DNA from: Gimesia algae
GTDB lineage: Bacteria; Planctomycetota; Planctomycetia; Planctomycetales; Planctomycetaceae
Assembly (NCBI RefSeq): GCF_007746795.1
Contig: NZ_CP036343.1
Coordinates: forward strand, 7,011,029-7,075,028
Length of the DNA stretch: 64,000 bases
Direction of reading: 5' to 3'
In this document: positions 29,883 through 40,251 of the stretch, piece after piece
Numbering within the stretch: the stretch's first letter is position 1
How the letters are laid out: every line of letters starts with the position of its first letter
Translations under genes and position numbers: made by a program
The notes under the pieces: generated by a model
What the model was told of the DNA's origin: nothing
Database searches by the model: none
The model's input: only the letters and a program-made list of their open reading frames with translations

Positions 29883-30020
29883 ACGCTTTTCACCAGTGGA
29901 GTGCTGGTACTTGGCTCTGTTTCCGAAAAGGTTTGCCCGAACTGTTGAAAGCCGGTGCGCGTCGGTTTATGGTTCCAGTATGCAGAGTCTTTTTCCAACC
30001 TTCACAATAATGAGAAGCCA

Positions 30021-30590
<570 letters not shown>

Positions 30591-30630
30591 TCTGTTTTCA
30601 CTGATCACAGAGTTGATTGAACAACAAAAA

Positions 30631-30665
30631 AGGCGTTACAGAATTCACTGTAACGCCTTTTTTTA
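30631..30665. terminator. Bidirectional rho-independent terminator between dcd and korB
   Basis: AGGCGTTACAG (30631-30641) and CTGTAACGCCT (30648-30658) form a perfect 11-bp stem with the 6-base loop AATTCA. It is preceded by an A-run and followed by TTTTTTT, so it can end both the plus-strand dcd transcript and the minus-strand 2-oxoacid oxidoreductase transcript, which converge here. Confidence 0.93.
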
Positions 30666-30682
30666 TTTGAGATTTGATCCGC

Positions 30683-31705
30683 TTACACGGTCCAGGTATC
30701 ACCGGTGTTAAACAGTGCTTCCAGATCTCCTTCGCCGTTACGTTCGGTGGCAGCCTCCACCTGCTGATAGACGGCTTCGTTGTAGGTGGGCTGATCAACG
30801 GCTCGGAAGACACCCATCGGTTCCGGCATTTCCGGATACCGCATGCTGGCCAGCAGAAACGCCAGGTTCATATCTTCTGACTTTTCATCGTGGAACAGCA
30901 GATCGTCTTCCGTGACTCCTTTACCCAGTTCGACCACTTCCGGCTGGTCGTGACTGTTGAGGCGAACGCCTTTATCGCGATTTTTACCAAAGATCAATGG
31001 CTTGCCATGCTCGAGGAAAATCACATTCTCTTCCTTTTCCCCTTTTTTGGAGGCAAATGCAAACGCACCGGAGTTGAACACATTACAGTCCTGGTAGACT
31101 TCCACGAAAGCAGACCCTTTGTGATGTGCGGCACGCTCCAGTATGCTGGCCAGGTGCTTCACATCGACATCGACAGAGCGGGCGACGAATGTGGCCCGGG
31201 CACCGATGGCAACCGACAGTGGATTCAAGGGACGGTCGACCGAACCGAAGGGCGTACTTTTCGTTTTGGTTCCCGTAGGACTGGTAGGCGAGTACTGACC
31301 CTTGGTCAAACCGTAAATCTGATTATTGAACATAATCACTTTGAGATCCACGTTGCGACGCAGTACGTGCATGAAGTGATTCCCGCCAATCGACAGCGAA
31401 TCACCATCACCGGTGATCACCCAGACCTGCAGATCGGGGTTCGCCAGTTTGACGCCGGTCGCAATCGCAGGAGCCCGTCCGTGAATACTATGCATGCCGT
31501 AAGTGTCCATGTAATACGGAAAACGGCTGGAGCAGCCAATCCCGGAAACGAACACGAACTTCTCTTTAGGAATACCCAAAGTCGGCAGGACTTTTTTCAT
31601 CTGGGCGAGAATGGAGTAATCACCGCAGCGTGGGCACCAGCGAATTTCCTGATCACTGGCAAAATCTTTTGGCGAGAGGACAGGTAGTGGGATATCAACG
31701 CTCAT
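30683..31705 (-). CDS. korB: 2-oxoacid:ferredoxin oxidoreductase beta subunit
   Basis: A 340-residue thiamine-diphosphate subunit. The ThDP motif is GDGDSLSIGGNHFMH to MFNNQIYGLTKGQYSPT (residues about 99-142). Cys24 and Cys27 (RWCPRCGDY), Cys58 (GIGCSSR) and a later cysteine (YQDCNVFN) are the expected ligands of the single 4Fe-4S cluster. With the alpha/gamma subunit 78 bases upstream it catalyses reversible oxidative decarboxylation of a 2-oxoacid, most likely 2-oxoglutarate, with ferredoxin as acceptor. The symbol follows the two-subunit 2-oxoglutarate family; pyruvate cannot be excluded. Confidence 0.92.
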   Translation of the reverse strand: MSVDIPLPVLSPKDFASDQEIRWCPRCGDYSILAQMKKVLPTLGIPKEKFVFVSGIGCSSRFPYYMDTYGMHSIHGRAPAIATGVKLANPDLQVWVITGDGDSLSIGGNHFMHVLRRNVDLKVIMFNNQIYGLTKGQYSPTSPTGTKTKSTPFGSVDRPLNPLSVAIGARATFVARSVDVDVKHLASILERAAHHKGSAFVEVYQDCNVFNSGAFAFASKKGEKEENVIFLEHGKPLIFGKNRDKGVRLNSHDQPEVVELGKGVTEDDLLFHDEKSEDMNLAFLLASMRYPEMPEPMGVFRAVDQPTYNEAVYQQVEAATERNGEGDLEALFNTGDTWTV

Positions 31706-31783
31706 TTATTTCTATCCTTAAACGCAATTGCAGTTTCTTAAAATGGTAGATTATTAATTTGAAAACCAGAGGGAACCGTAAAA

Positions 31784-33652
31784 TTATTTCTCGTCAAGCA
31801 TCTCTCTGATTTTCTGTTTGACTTCACTGATCAGGAATGGCTTACCCTGGACCTTATTCAGGCCAACCGCATCAGCCAGATAAGTACCGCGAATGATCAT
31901 ACGTAATTGTCCGGTATTCAACTCGGGAATCAGGACTTTCTTATATCGCTTGATCAGATCGCCCAGATTTTTCGGGAACGGATTCAGATAGCGGATATGG
32001 GCATGCGCCACCGACAAACCTTCCTGAACCGACTGTTTCACCGCTGTGCGGACCGCACCGTAAGTCCCCCCCCAGCTGATCACCAGCAGGTCGCCGGATT
32101 CAGGACCTTCGACGGTCTGTTCGGGAATGAAGTCGGCAATCCCGGCAATTTTTTCTGCCCGGAGTGTCGTCATGAACTGGTGATTTTCGGGTGAGTAATT
32201 CACGTTGCCGGTCACGTCCGATTTTTCCAGACCGCCGACACGATGTTCGCAGCCGGGTGTGCCGGGAATGACCCACGGACGAGTTTTCTTTTCATTCCGC
32301 AGGTAGGGCATGAATTCCCCATCCGTTTGCGTATTTTTCTGGACGATCGGAATTGGTTTGAGTGACGAGACATCAGGAATTTTCCAGGGCTCGGCACCGT
32401 TGGCGATATAACCATCGCTGAGTAAGAGTACGGGCGTCATGAATTCCACCGCGATCCGCAGTGCTTCCTGTGCCATCTCGAAGCAGTCTGCTGGTGTCGC
32501 AGGTGCGATGAGAGGCATCGGGCAGTCACCGTTGCGGCCGAACATGCACATATACAGGTCCGACTGCTCTGTTTTGGTAGGTAGACCCGTGCTGGGTCCG
32601 CCGCGTTGTACATCAACCACAACCAGCGGCAATTCCATAATCGCAGCCAGTCCCATACCTTCACCTTTTAAAGCGATGCCGGGACCACTGCTGGCGGTAA
32701 TCGCCAGATCGCCGGCGAAAGCAGCACCAACGACACTGGTAATCGCGGCGATTTCATCTTCCGCCTGAAAGGTGACCACGTTGAAATTTTTCAGTTTGGA
32801 AAGTTCGTGCAAAATGTCACTGGCGGGAGTAATTGGATAACCGCTGTAGAAGAGTTGCTTGCCAGCCAGTTTGGCTGCCGTCACAAAGCCGAATGCCAGT
32901 GCTTCGTTGCCGGTCACCTTGCGGTAATTACCCGGTGGCAGATCCGCGGGATCAACGCGGTAATGCACGGTAATCGCTTCGGTAGTGATGCCATAGTTAT
33001 AACCGGCGTGCAACGCTTTGAGGTTCGCTTCTACCAGTTCGGGTTTCTTGGCGAATTTGGATTTGACCCATTCTTCGGTCGGTGTGGCATCACGCTGATA
33101 GAGCCAGTACACCAGGCCCATCGCGAAAAAGTTTTTGCAGCGTTCGGCTTCGCGTGGTGAGAGTCCCAGTTCCGCGACAGCATCACGCGTCAGGCTGGTC
33201 ATGGGCACTTTCTGAAGCTGGTAGGCAGCCAGTGCTTCTTCGTCGTCGAGCGGATTACTGTCGTAGCCGGCTTTCGACAAGTTGCTTTTTTCAAAGGCGT
33301 CTTCATTGACGATCAGCGTACCGCCACGTTTCAGGTCTGCCACGTTGGTTTTCAAGGCAGCAGGGTTCATGGCAACCAGTGTATCGACTTCGTCACCGGG
33401 TGTGAAAATATCGCTGCTTGAGAAACAGATCTGGAAGCCACTCACTCCCCCCAGCGTACCGGCGGGTGCGCGGATTTCTGCGGGGAAGTCAGGTAATGTT
33501 TTCACATCGTTACCGAAGACAGCAGACACATTCGTGAACTGCGTGCCGGCCAGCTGCATTCCATCGCCACTATCACCACAAAAACGAATAACAACAGCAT
33601 CCAGTTGTTCGCTGATCTTGCCATTAGCACCAGACACATCAGTGGTCGACAT
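31784..33652 (-). CDS. korA: 2-oxoacid:ferredoxin oxidoreductase alpha subunit (gamma-alpha fusion)
   Basis: A 622-residue fusion. Residues about 10-195 are the gamma domain ([16 protein letters not shown], then [18 protein letters not shown]); from about 220 the alpha domain follows with the [13 protein letters not shown] motif, then [24 protein letters not shown]-like sequence, typical of the 2-oxoglutarate/2-ketoisovalerate type. The ATG at 33652 is preferred to a longer frame starting at 33697. It is the first gene of a two-gene operon with korB. No separate ferredoxin subunit is present, as in other gamma-alpha/beta enzymes. Confidence 0.93.
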   Translation of the reverse strand: MSTTDVSGANGKISEQLDAVVIRFCGDSGDGMQLAGTQFTNVSAVFGNDVKTLPDFPAEIRAPAGTLGGVSGFQICFSSSDIFTPGDEVDTLVAMNPAALKTNVADLKRGGTLIVNEDAFEKSNLSKAGYDSNPLDDEEALAAYQLQKVPMTSLTRDAVAELGLSPREAERCKNFFAMGLVYWLYQRDATPTEEWVKSKFAKKPELVEANLKALHAGYNYGITTEAITVHYRVDPADLPPGNYRKVTGNEALAFGFVTAAKLAGKQLFYSGYPITPASDILHELSKLKNFNVVTFQAEDEIAAITSVVGAAFAGDLAITASSGPGIALKGEGMGLAAIMELPLVVVDVQRGGPSTGLPTKTEQSDLYMCMFGRNGDCPMPLIAPATPADCFEMAQEALRIAVEFMTPVLLLSDGYIANGAEPWKIPDVSSLKPIPIVQKNTQTDGEFMPYLRNEKKTRPWVIPGTPGCEHRVGGLEKSDVTGNVNYSPENHQFMTTLRAEKIAGIADFIPEQTVEGPESGDLLVISWGGTYGAVRTAVKQSVQEGLSVAHAHIRYLNPFPKNLGDLIKRYKKVLIPELNTGQLRMIIRGTYLADAVGLNKVQGKPFLISEVKQKIREMLDEK

Positions 33653-34325
33653 TCTTTTATTTACTCCCCGGTAGTCGCCTGGGTTCAGGCGGTACAATCT
33701 CAGTTGAATGAAAAAAATATTTTAATGGTCTGTCTTCTCGGCGATCGCAACTGCCGTCCGATTACAGAGACGGGTTTGCTGGTCTGGCCCTGTTTCTCGA
33801 TAACGAAAAACCAGACGCTTCATCACTGACAAGTTGAAACCGTGGAAAACGCGATGTGCTCTCTCAGACATGGTTCGGGACTGAATTGCTTCAGACCCCG
33901 CAGAAGGAGGGAAAGACGCAGGAGTAGGCCACACTTGGTTTTCACAATTTACATGCATCATTTCGTCTGTCGGGCGATTCCTTTCAATCCCTTGCGAGCA
34001 TTGAAGTTCCGGCTCCAGACATCCGTGCTTTCCATCACGGCCTGCTTACCATCACTCCTTTGAACGGCAAACTCAACGTAACAGATTTATTCCTTATAAT
34101 CGGCATTTTTGCACTATATTCAACAGTTGGAAAGGCCTTAAACATCACATTCTTTGCTGATTCTTCAGATTTTCTCTCATGAGATGCGGCAGACCTTCAC
34201 TCATATTAAATTATAGGCAGCCTTTCCTGTCATCCAAACTATTTTATACCCTGATGTCCTGTTTTAATTCCCTGGCTGATTTCAGACCAAGGTCAGCGAT
34301 ACAACTTGTCCTAAGTCCAATGAAA
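33653..34325. other. About 670-base intergenic stretch, nothing supported
   Basis: It lies upstream of korA and downstream of the methyltransferase gene. Two frames of about 80 codons cross it, but neither has a ribosome site, and their products are rich in Arg, Ser, His and Cys without order, as expected of chance frames. The korA promoter should be here. The A/T content rises around 34080-34260. No RNA gene or repeat was recognised. Confidence 0.45.
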
Positions 34326-34361
34326 ACAGGGAGTAAAAACCAATTGGTTCCCACTCCCTGT
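34326..34361 (-). terminator. Rho-independent terminator of the methyltransferase gene
   Basis: ACAGGGAGT (34326-34334) pairs with ACTCCCTGT (34353-34361); the loop holds a second palindrome AACCAATTGGTT that can extend the hairpin. Read on the minus strand the stem is followed by TTTCA, and it lies 26 bases beyond the stop codon at 34387. Confidence 0.75.
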
Positions 34362-34386
34362 AGAGACACGGTTCACAACAACCTGT

Positions 34387-35472
34387 TCAACTCATTTTCG
34401 TCATTGTGTAAAAATAATTCATAATATCGTGAGGCAGCTCCTGAACATCAATATTATTGAAGCCAGCCTCTTCCAGCATCGAACAGGCCAGTTCTTTGCC
34501 CCAGCAGGTTCCCAGCCCCGCGCCTCCCTGGGCCAGAGAGACGGTCATGCAATGCATGGTCGAGATCGTATAGAACATCGGCCCCAGTGGATTTGCAATA
34601 TTCTGCTCCACATTACTGGAGGCGGCGATATCCTGCATGAGAAAGGTTCCCCCCGGTTTCAGAGCCGTATTGACCTGGCTCAATACCTGGTCCGGTTTAG
34701 CCTGATCGTGAATCACATCGAAGGCGGTAATCAGATCAAAAGTATTGGTCAGATTCATCTGAGAAACATCCTGCACCTGGAAAGTCACGTTGGTCACGCC
34801 CCGTTTTGCGGCTGAGGCTTGTGCCCGGCCGATCGATTCTTCTGAGATATCGAAACCGGTAAAGCGACTTTGAGGAAAAGTCGCGGCCATTTCAATCAGC
34901 GCCAGCCCACTGCCACAACCGATATCCAGCACTTCAATGCCTGCGTTCAGTTTCTCTTCGAGTCCGGGTACCAGTGGCAGAATATGTTCGAACAGGCCAC
35001 ACACAACCGAGTTATAACTCTCTTCGGCCATGACTTCGTGGAAGCGGGCGAACTCGGAATAAGGGACTCCGCCCCCTTCACTGAAGCAGTCTACGATCTG
35101 ATCTTCCACGGAGCCGAGCACGGAAAACCACTGCATTGTCGTGGCAAAGTTATTCGAACCAGCGGCCCGCGTCAGCAGGGCGGCATGCTCAGCAGGCAGA
35201 AAATAAGTCTTCAAAACCGGGTCGTATTCCATAATTCCGCCTGTGACCATCGCCCCCAGCCACTCGCGGATATAGCGTTCATTCATGCCGGACTGCTCTG
35301 CGATGGCCTCGCTGGTGGCATGCTCCATCTCACTCATGATGTCAAACAGCCGGGCCCGGTGACCGATTGAGAGCATGAATGACAACGCACTGTGATTGAC
35401 GATCTGCAGCAGTTTCTGGCCGAACTCGTCTGTCCGCTCCGCGTCAATATTCAGATTACAGTTGTTACACAT
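34387..35472 (-). CDS. SAM-dependent methyltransferase with N-terminal winged helix
   Basis: A 361-residue protein. Residues about 15-110 are an O-methyltransferase-type winged-helix domain (TSEAIAEQSGMNERYIREWLGAMVTGG), and from about 170 a class I methyltransferase follows with motif I VLDIGCGSGLALIEM, motif II FTGFDISEESI and motif IV FDLITAFDVIHDQ. This is the Rv2258c-like family, whose substrate is unknown. The N-terminal CNNCNLNID is a possible metal-binding element or simply a flexible start. AAGGG lies 8 bases before the ATG. It is monocistronic, with its own terminator. Confidence 0.88.
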   Translation of the reverse strand: MCNNCNLNIDAERTDEFGQKLLQIVNHSALSFMLSIGHRARLFDIMSEMEHATSEAIAEQSGMNERYIREWLGAMVTGGIMEYDPVLKTYFLPAEHAALLTRAAGSNNFATTMQWFSVLGSVEDQIVDCFSEGGGVPYSEFARFHEVMAEESYNSVVCGLFEHILPLVPGLEEKLNAGIEVLDIGCGSGLALIEMAATFPQSRFTGFDISEESIGRAQASAAKRGVTNVTFQVQDVSQMNLTNTFDLITAFDVIHDQAKPDQVLSQVNTALKPGGTFLMQDIAASSNVEQNIANPLGPMFYTISTMHCMTVSLAQGGAGLGTCWGKELACSMLEEAGFNNIDVQELPHDIMNYFYTMTKMS

Positions 35473-35733
35473 TGTGAATCCCTTTCTTACTGATTCCGTT
35501 GATCTAATTGGTTCTGATTTCCAGTCCGCGGGAAGCCCGACAATCCCGCGGATAAATTACTGAGCGAAAAAGTCGACCGAATGTTACCTGTTTTTTTGAA
35601 AAACACGAGACTGGATCCAACTTTGTCCACCAGATGCATAAAGAATCTCTTGTGCGATAGACTTACACAGGCATCGAGTGCTAAAATAGCGTCTCTTCCG
35701 ATCCGGAACACATCCGCACACAGGAGGCCGCTG

Positions 35734-37104
35734 ATGCCAGGCAGATTATCAGACCGTCGTCTATCGCGCCGCGAATTGTTACGCGTGGGCGCACTGGGTA
35801 CCGCCGGTCTCACCCTGCCTCAACTGCTGGCATCACAAGCGGCGCGCGCCGCAGACTCGGTGAATGGTCCCGCAGCGAAAGCCGATGCCTGCATCATCCT
35901 GTTTTTGAATGGCGGCCCCAGTCATCTCGACATGTGGGACATGAAACCTTCCGGTCCGATTGAAATTCGCGGCGAATTCAATCCCATCGCCAGTTCGCTG
36001 GAGGGGGTCCAGGTCTGCGAACATCTGCCACTACTCGCGCAGCAAATGCATCACACGACTTTAATTCGTTCGATGAATCACAGCGTTAACAATTCCCATG
36101 CGGCTGCCGTCTATGCCGCACTCACCGGACACGATCGCGGCGAACAGGGAGGCGTCGCAAAACCCGATGATCATCCCTGCCCGGGAGCCGTGCTCGCCAA
36201 ACTGCGACCGACGCCCCACGGTTCGCTGCCCTATATCTCACTTCCCTACAAAACCAAAGAAGGTGCCGCCGGCCCGCTGCAGCCCGGTTTTCTGGCCGGC
36301 TTCATGGGCGCGACCTACGATCCGTTCTGGGTACTCGATGATCCCAATCAACCGAATTTTCATGTCCGCAATCTGGCGCTGCCGGACGGCCTGGCCATGG
36401 ATCGCATGAACGATCGTCGCAGCCTGCTCTCATCACTCGACCACGGATTAGACCTCGATTCGAATCAGACGCTGGCCTCGATGAACGATTTCCAGAGACA
36501 GGCGTTTGACCTGTTAACATCCAATAATGCCCAGCAGGCATTCAAACTGAGCGAAGAACCAGACTCTGTCCGCGACCGTTACGGCCGCAACATCTACGGA
36601 CAGAGTGTGCTGCTGGCGCGACGACTGATTGAAGCCAATACACGTGTCGTCACCATGTCGTGGGCGCCGCATGCGAATGCCACCTGGGACACACACGGTC
36701 AGAACTTCAACAAACTGAAAAACGAGCTGCTGCCGCAATTCGACGCCGCCTGCAGCAGTCTGATCGCCGACCTCGCTGAACGGGGAATGTTACAGCGCAC
36801 GCTGGTTGCCGTGCTGGGCGATTTCGGCCGCACACCGAAGATCAATAATAACGCCGGTCGCGACCACTGGAATTCGTGTTATTCAATCATGCTGGCCGGC
36901 GGCGGGATCAAGCCCGGCTTCGTCCTGGGAGCCAGCGACCGCTCGGGCGCGGTTCCCACGCACAGTCCCGTCTCCCCCGGCGACATCGTCGCCACCATGT
37001 ATCGCCTGCTGGGCATCGACCACCAGCATCTGATCTACGACACACTCAACCGCCCACACACGGTTGTCCCCGAAGCCCGACTTGTACCGGAAATTATGGC
37101 GTGA
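35734..37104 (+). CDS. DUF1501 family Tat-exported protein
   Basis: A 456-residue member of DUF1501, a large planctomycete family in the alkaline-phosphatase/sulfatase-like superfamily. A Tat signal is clear: SRRELLRVGALGTAGLTL with a twin Arg at residues about 10-11. Family marks include LFLNGGPSHLDMWDMKP, VCEHLPLLA, IRSMNHSVNNSH and GDFGRTPKIN with GRDHW near residue 380. The ATG at 35734 has CAGGAGG 7 bases upstream; the frame continues upstream without conserved sequence. DUF1501 genes usually follow a DUF1549/DUF1553 cytochrome-like gene, which is missing here. The biochemical role of the family is unknown. Confidence 0.92.
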   Translation: MPGRLSDRRLSRRELLRVGALGTAGLTLPQLLASQAARAADSVNGPAAKADACIILFLNGGPSHLDMWDMKPSGPIEIRGEFNPIASSLEGVQVCEHLPLLAQQMHHTTLIRSMNHSVNNSHAAAVYAALTGHDRGEQGGVAKPDDHPCPGAVLAKLRPTPHGSLPYISLPYKTKEGAAGPLQPGFLAGFMGATYDPFWVLDDPNQPNFHVRNLALPDGLAMDRMNDRRSLLSSLDHGLDLDSNQTLASMNDFQRQAFDLLTSNNAQQAFKLSEEPDSVRDRYGRNIYGQSVLLARRLIEANTRVVTMSWAPHANATWDTHGQNFNKLKNELLPQFDAACSSLIADLAERGMLQRTLVAVLGDFGRTPKINNNAGRDHWNSCYSIMLAGGGIKPGFVLGASDRSGAVPTHSPVSPGDIVATMYRLLGIDHQHLIYDTLNRPHTVVPEARLVPEIMA

Positions 37105-37131
37105 GTAAGTTTGTATTAGTCGGAGTGAGCA

Positions 37132-37722
37132 ATGATAAATGGCATGATCACCTGGGATTACTCAAAACGGACGTCCCTGGTCTTCCTGTTTGTCTCACTG
37201 GTCGCAGGTCTGCTCTCCTGCAGTTCTGAAACTTCCACACAGGTTTCGAAAGAGGCCTCCCTCAAACAACTGCAGCAGTTGAAAGCCGAATTGTCGTTCA
37301 ATGCGCAGAGACAACTGATCGCCATTGATCTCTCTGAACGCGATCTCGCGGATGCGGATCTACCCGATTTCTCGCCGTTTGTGGAACTGCGTGAATTCCA
37401 TGCCATTTACACATCACTTCGCGGCCAGTGTCTCTCCTCACTCAGTCAGTGCCCAAAACTCGAAGTGCTCAACCTGTATGCGGCACCGATTGAAGACACA
37501 TACTTAAACCACCTGTACGGTGCCGCCACTCTCAAAAAAGTCAATCTGACAGGATCCAGCGTTTCAGATAAAAGTATCTCTATCATTAAATCCTGGAAAA
37601 ATCTGGAAGAACTGGAACTCGGAGATACCAGATTCACCCTTGAGGCAATCGAAAAATTACACAGAGAACTACCGGAAATTGAAATTTACCCAACGCCGTC
37701 CTCTTTACCTGCAGGCCTGTGA
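37132..37722 (+). CDS. Lipoprotein with leucine-rich-repeat-like region
   Basis: A 196-residue protein with a lipoprotein signal: hydrophobic core SLVFLFVSLVAGLL followed by the lipobox LLSC (modified Cys about residue 30). The C-terminal 120 residues contain irregular 22-25-residue repeats such as LSQCPKLEVLNLYAAPIED and SWKNLEELELGDTRFTLEA, the look of degenerate LRRs found in many planctomycete proteins. GGAG precedes the ATG. It begins 27 bases after the DUF1501 gene and overlaps the next gene by 4 bases, so the three are likely one operon. Confidence 0.75.
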   Translation: MINGMITWDYSKRTSLVFLFVSLVAGLLSCSSETSTQVSKEASLKQLQQLKAELSFNAQRQLIAIDLSERDLADADLPDFSPFVELREFHAIYTSLRGQCLSSLSQCPKLEVLNLYAAPIEDTYLNHLYGAATLKKVNLTGSSVSDKSISIIKSWKNLEELELGDTRFTLEAIEKLHRELPEIEIYPTPSSLPAGL

Positions 37723-38735
37723 GCAAAATGGCTTCGACTCGCTCACCCCGTTTCCGCAAGTTTTTAATCCTGGCAGGGATCACGCTTGTCTGTCTCTGTA
37801 GCTTCATTGCCTGGCAGATCATGAAACCCAGATATCTGTTATCAGGTGTTACCAGATCATGCTTCAATGCAGAGTATATCGCGCCTGAAACCTTACTGGC
37901 CGTTGGAAATCGAAAGCTTTATGAATTCAAAGGCCAGAACTATTCAGAGTCAACGATTTTGTACGCTTCGGAAACGCGGTTATTTTCTCTGGGGATACAC
38001 CGCGATTCGCCCGTGAAAGTCATCGTTGGTGATTTAGAGGGTCGGATTCACTTCCCAGAGACTGATCTGGCTCCAGTGAAAGCCATTGGGGGGGTTGTCT
38101 TTGCCTGTGGCATTAAAAGTTCCCGGGATTCCTCTGAATGCACCATCATCGCCGCAGGACATGACGGCGTCCAGGATATGGGATGGGGAGGAAATGTTCG
38201 CCTGATTCGATACAACGGCAAAACACTTGAACTCGGGAAGAACTACGAATTCGAATGGACGCCAAAGAGCTTGTGTATCGCCCGCAAAAGCAACACGATC
38301 ATTGTCGGCTGTGCGTCTAAAGAAGTCATACACATTGACCTGGATACTGATGTGCGCAAAACGATTCGAGTGGAAGGAGGTGTAATCAACTGCGTTTTGT
38401 CGCACGATGAAAATCTGCTCGCGGTCGACGAATACGAGTCTGTGACTGTACGGCGTGTTGCGGACCTTGAAGAAGTCATCGCAAGTATCCCCATTCAAAA
38501 AAACGAGCAGAGGGTTCACACCTGTATCCGCTGGCATCCGACACAACCAGAAGTGCTGATGATCGCGGAAGCCGGCGTTGGTATTAAACTGCTCAATGTT
38601 TCCAGCCAGGAAATTCAGATCATCAAAAACCCGGACATCACAGAGCCAACCACGATCTGGTTTTCAGAACACGATCACACTTTCAACCTCGTGGAGAGAG
38701 ACTGGCGTTTTGTGACGATGAAACTGGATAAATGA
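37719..38735 (+). CDS. Membrane-anchored beta-propeller-like protein
   Basis: A 338-residue protein with an N-terminal membrane anchor or signal (FLILAGITLVCLCSFIAWQI, about residues 15-34). The rest is beta-rich and has spaced motifs such as HRDSPVKVIVGDLEGRIHF, KSLCIARKSNTIIVGCA, INCVLSHDENLLAVDEYES and CIRWHPTQPEVLMIAE, which fit blades of a WD40-type propeller. The GTG at 37719 overlaps the previous stop as GTGA; an ATG three codons later (37728) is the alternative. Coupling to the LRR-like lipoprotein suggests the two act together at the membrane. No named family is recognised. Confidence 0.7.
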   Translation: MSKMASTRSPRFRKFLILAGITLVCLCSFIAWQIMKPRYLLSGVTRSCFNAEYIAPETLLAVGNRKLYEFKGQNYSESTILYASETRLFSLGIHRDSPVKVIVGDLEGRIHFPETDLAPVKAIGGVVFACGIKSSRDSSECTIIAAGHDGVQDMGWGGNVRLIRYNGKTLELGKNYEFEWTPKSLCIARKSNTIIVGCASKEVIHIDLDTDVRKTIRVEGGVINCVLSHDENLLAVDEYESVTVRRVADLEEVIASIPIQKNEQRVHTCIRWHPTQPEVLMIAEAGVGIKLLNVSSQEIQIIKNPDITEPTTIWFSEHDHTFNLVERDWRFVTMKLDK

Positions 38736-38771
38736 TAATTAAGATTGATTACCTGGTCAGACCTCTCCGTC

Positions 38772-39050
38772 TCAATCCACATTTTTCCGATAGACGAAAT
38801 TCATAGTGTCGAGTTGTAACAACATGCTCAGTTCGACCAGCATGTACAGGGTGCGGTAGATGGTTGCCCGCGCACAGCGCCTCTGCTCTGCCTGCTGCGC
38901 TTGCATCGCTTCAACCAGTTCCTCGGCGGTAAACTCGTCCGGCTGTCGGGCGACTGCCTGGGCTACCAGCAAACGTTCCCGGGTCAACCTGTGGTTTTGA
39001 GAAATTTCGTGCGTCTCAAAGCGTGCCTGCAGTTCATCTTTAAAGCTCAT
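38772..39050 (-). CDS. Short Fur-family winged-helix protein without metal domain
   Basis: A 92-residue protein that matches only the N-terminal DNA-binding half of Fur/PerR/Zur: LTRERLLVAQAVARQPDEFTAEELVEAM, then RCARATIYRTLYMLVELSMLLQL, where ATIYRTL is the recognition-helix signature (ATVYRTL in Fur). A normal Fur is about 140-150 residues and dimerises through a C-terminal domain with metal-binding His/Cys residues; here the frame ends right after the winged helix, and the next 36 bases lead straight into the end of the facing gene, so no lost C-terminus follows. Any metal sensing must be lost or supplied otherwise. It is divergent from the gene at 39208. Confidence 0.78.
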   Translation of the reverse strand: MSFKDELQARFETHEISQNHRLTRERLLVAQAVARQPDEFTAEELVEAMQAQQAEQRRCARATIYRTLYMLVELSMLLQLDTMNFVYRKNVD

Positions 39051-39207
39051 GCTTCTCTGCCGTCACCAGATCGCAAAAAGTGGAGAAAAATAACCACGTG
39101 TTAGACACGGATGGACCGCCGCAGTTATAATGAAAAGTAATCCATGCCTCGCGCGATTCCAGACTGATCCATATTGAGAATATCTGTTTACAGACATTTG
39201 GAACATC

Positions 39208-40251
39208 ATGATCAAATACAAAATCCCCCACTCCCTGTGTTTCTTATGCTTCGTTCTCATCCTCTGGTTCAGCATTGACTCGTCTTCCGTGCGAGCAGCA
39301 GATGAGCAGTCGAGCAATAATTCGTCGGAGACAAAAGAAGATGCTCCGTTGCGACAGCAGGAAAAACAGTTCCGCTGGAAATTTGAGCCGGGTAAAAAAT
39401 ATTTCTGGTCGTCTATGTTCGAAACCAACTTCACTGTGCCTCAGGGGGATGCTGTCGTGAAAGCCGCCGGAGGGTCCACACTCGATTTTGAAATCCTGGT
39501 ACTTGATCGAACCGGGGATCAGAATCTGACCAAACTGAAAGTTTCCCTGGTGGGAGTACGTGCCCACAGTACCATTCCGGAAATGGAGTTCGATTACGAT
39601 TCGTCGAAAAAAATCGATGAAGCAGAGCAGAATGAGATTTATCAACTAACTGCTAAAATGTTTTCTGCGATTATCACGGAATTTAAACTGGAATGTCTGG
39701 TTGATGCACGTGGCGTGGTCAAAGATGTGAGCTATGACAAAATTTTGATGACGAAACTGGAAACGTTACCGAATTCTCAGTCGCTCACCGCATTGTTGAC
39801 TGCTAAAGGATTGAATTCCTTATTCTATGGCGGGTTGATTCCTTTTCCTGAGGAACCATTGCAAAAAGGAGACTTCTGGGGTCAATCCTATTTTGGTCAA
39901 GCCGGCGGATTGGGCACAATAAAAATTGAGTTCATACCCCGCTATGCAGGTCCCGTAAAACGGGAAAACAAACAATGGGAACAATTTGATGTTGAGTTAA
40001 AAATGCATTTGCTCAGATCTTTTCAACAACTGCCTGTCAAAATAAAAAAACGAACTTCGACCGGCGTCTTTTACTTTGACCCGCAATCGCAAATCGTACG
40101 CAGTAGCGAGTGGGAGTTGAAGTTCGATCTCGTCTTAAATGACGGTGCCGCTAAGGGACAATTTAACTTTAAGGGAAACTCGCGCTTTGGTTTTGCTGAG
40201 GAACGAAATAAAATAAAAGCCAAAGCCACTGAAGCAGAAAACCAGAAATGA
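39208..40251 (+). CDS. Secreted DUF6263-like protein
   Basis: A 347-residue protein with a signal peptide (core SLCFLCFVLILWFSI, cleavage likely near VRAA at about 30). The mature part reads like the DUF6263 family of planctomycete exported proteins: FRWKFEPGKKYFWSSMFET near the start, a middle LTALLTAKGLNSLFYGGLIPFPEEPLQKGDFW and a C-terminal beta-rich domain. Function unknown. It stands alone between the Fur-like gene (divergent) and the unknown gene at 40417. Confidence 0.72.
   Translation: MIKYKIPHSLCFLCFVLILWFSIDSSSVRAADEQSSNNSSETKEDAPLRQQEKQFRWKFEPGKKYFWSSMFETNFTVPQGDAVVKAAGGSTLDFEILVLDRTGDQNLTKLKVSLVGVRAHSTIPEMEFDYDSSKKIDEAEQNEIYQLTAKMFSAIITEFKLECLVDARGVVKDVSYDKILMTKLETLPNSQSLTALLTAKGLNSLFYGGLIPFPEEPLQKGDFWGQSYFGQAGGLGTIKIEFIPRYAGPVKRENKQWEQFDVELKMHLLRSFQQLPVKIKKRTSTGVFYFDPQSQIVRSSEWELKFDLVLNDGAAKGQFNFKGNSRFGFAEERNKIKAKATEAENQK

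Noticed and set aside
33722-33961. 79-codon frame on the minus strand between korA and the methyltransferase
   Set aside because: No ribosome site, no protein-like order of residues, and the frame is a chance opening in the intergenic region.
34179-34424. 81-codon frame on the plus strand
   Set aside because: It crosses the terminator and runs into the methyltransferase gene on the other strand; residue use is random and there is no ribosome site.
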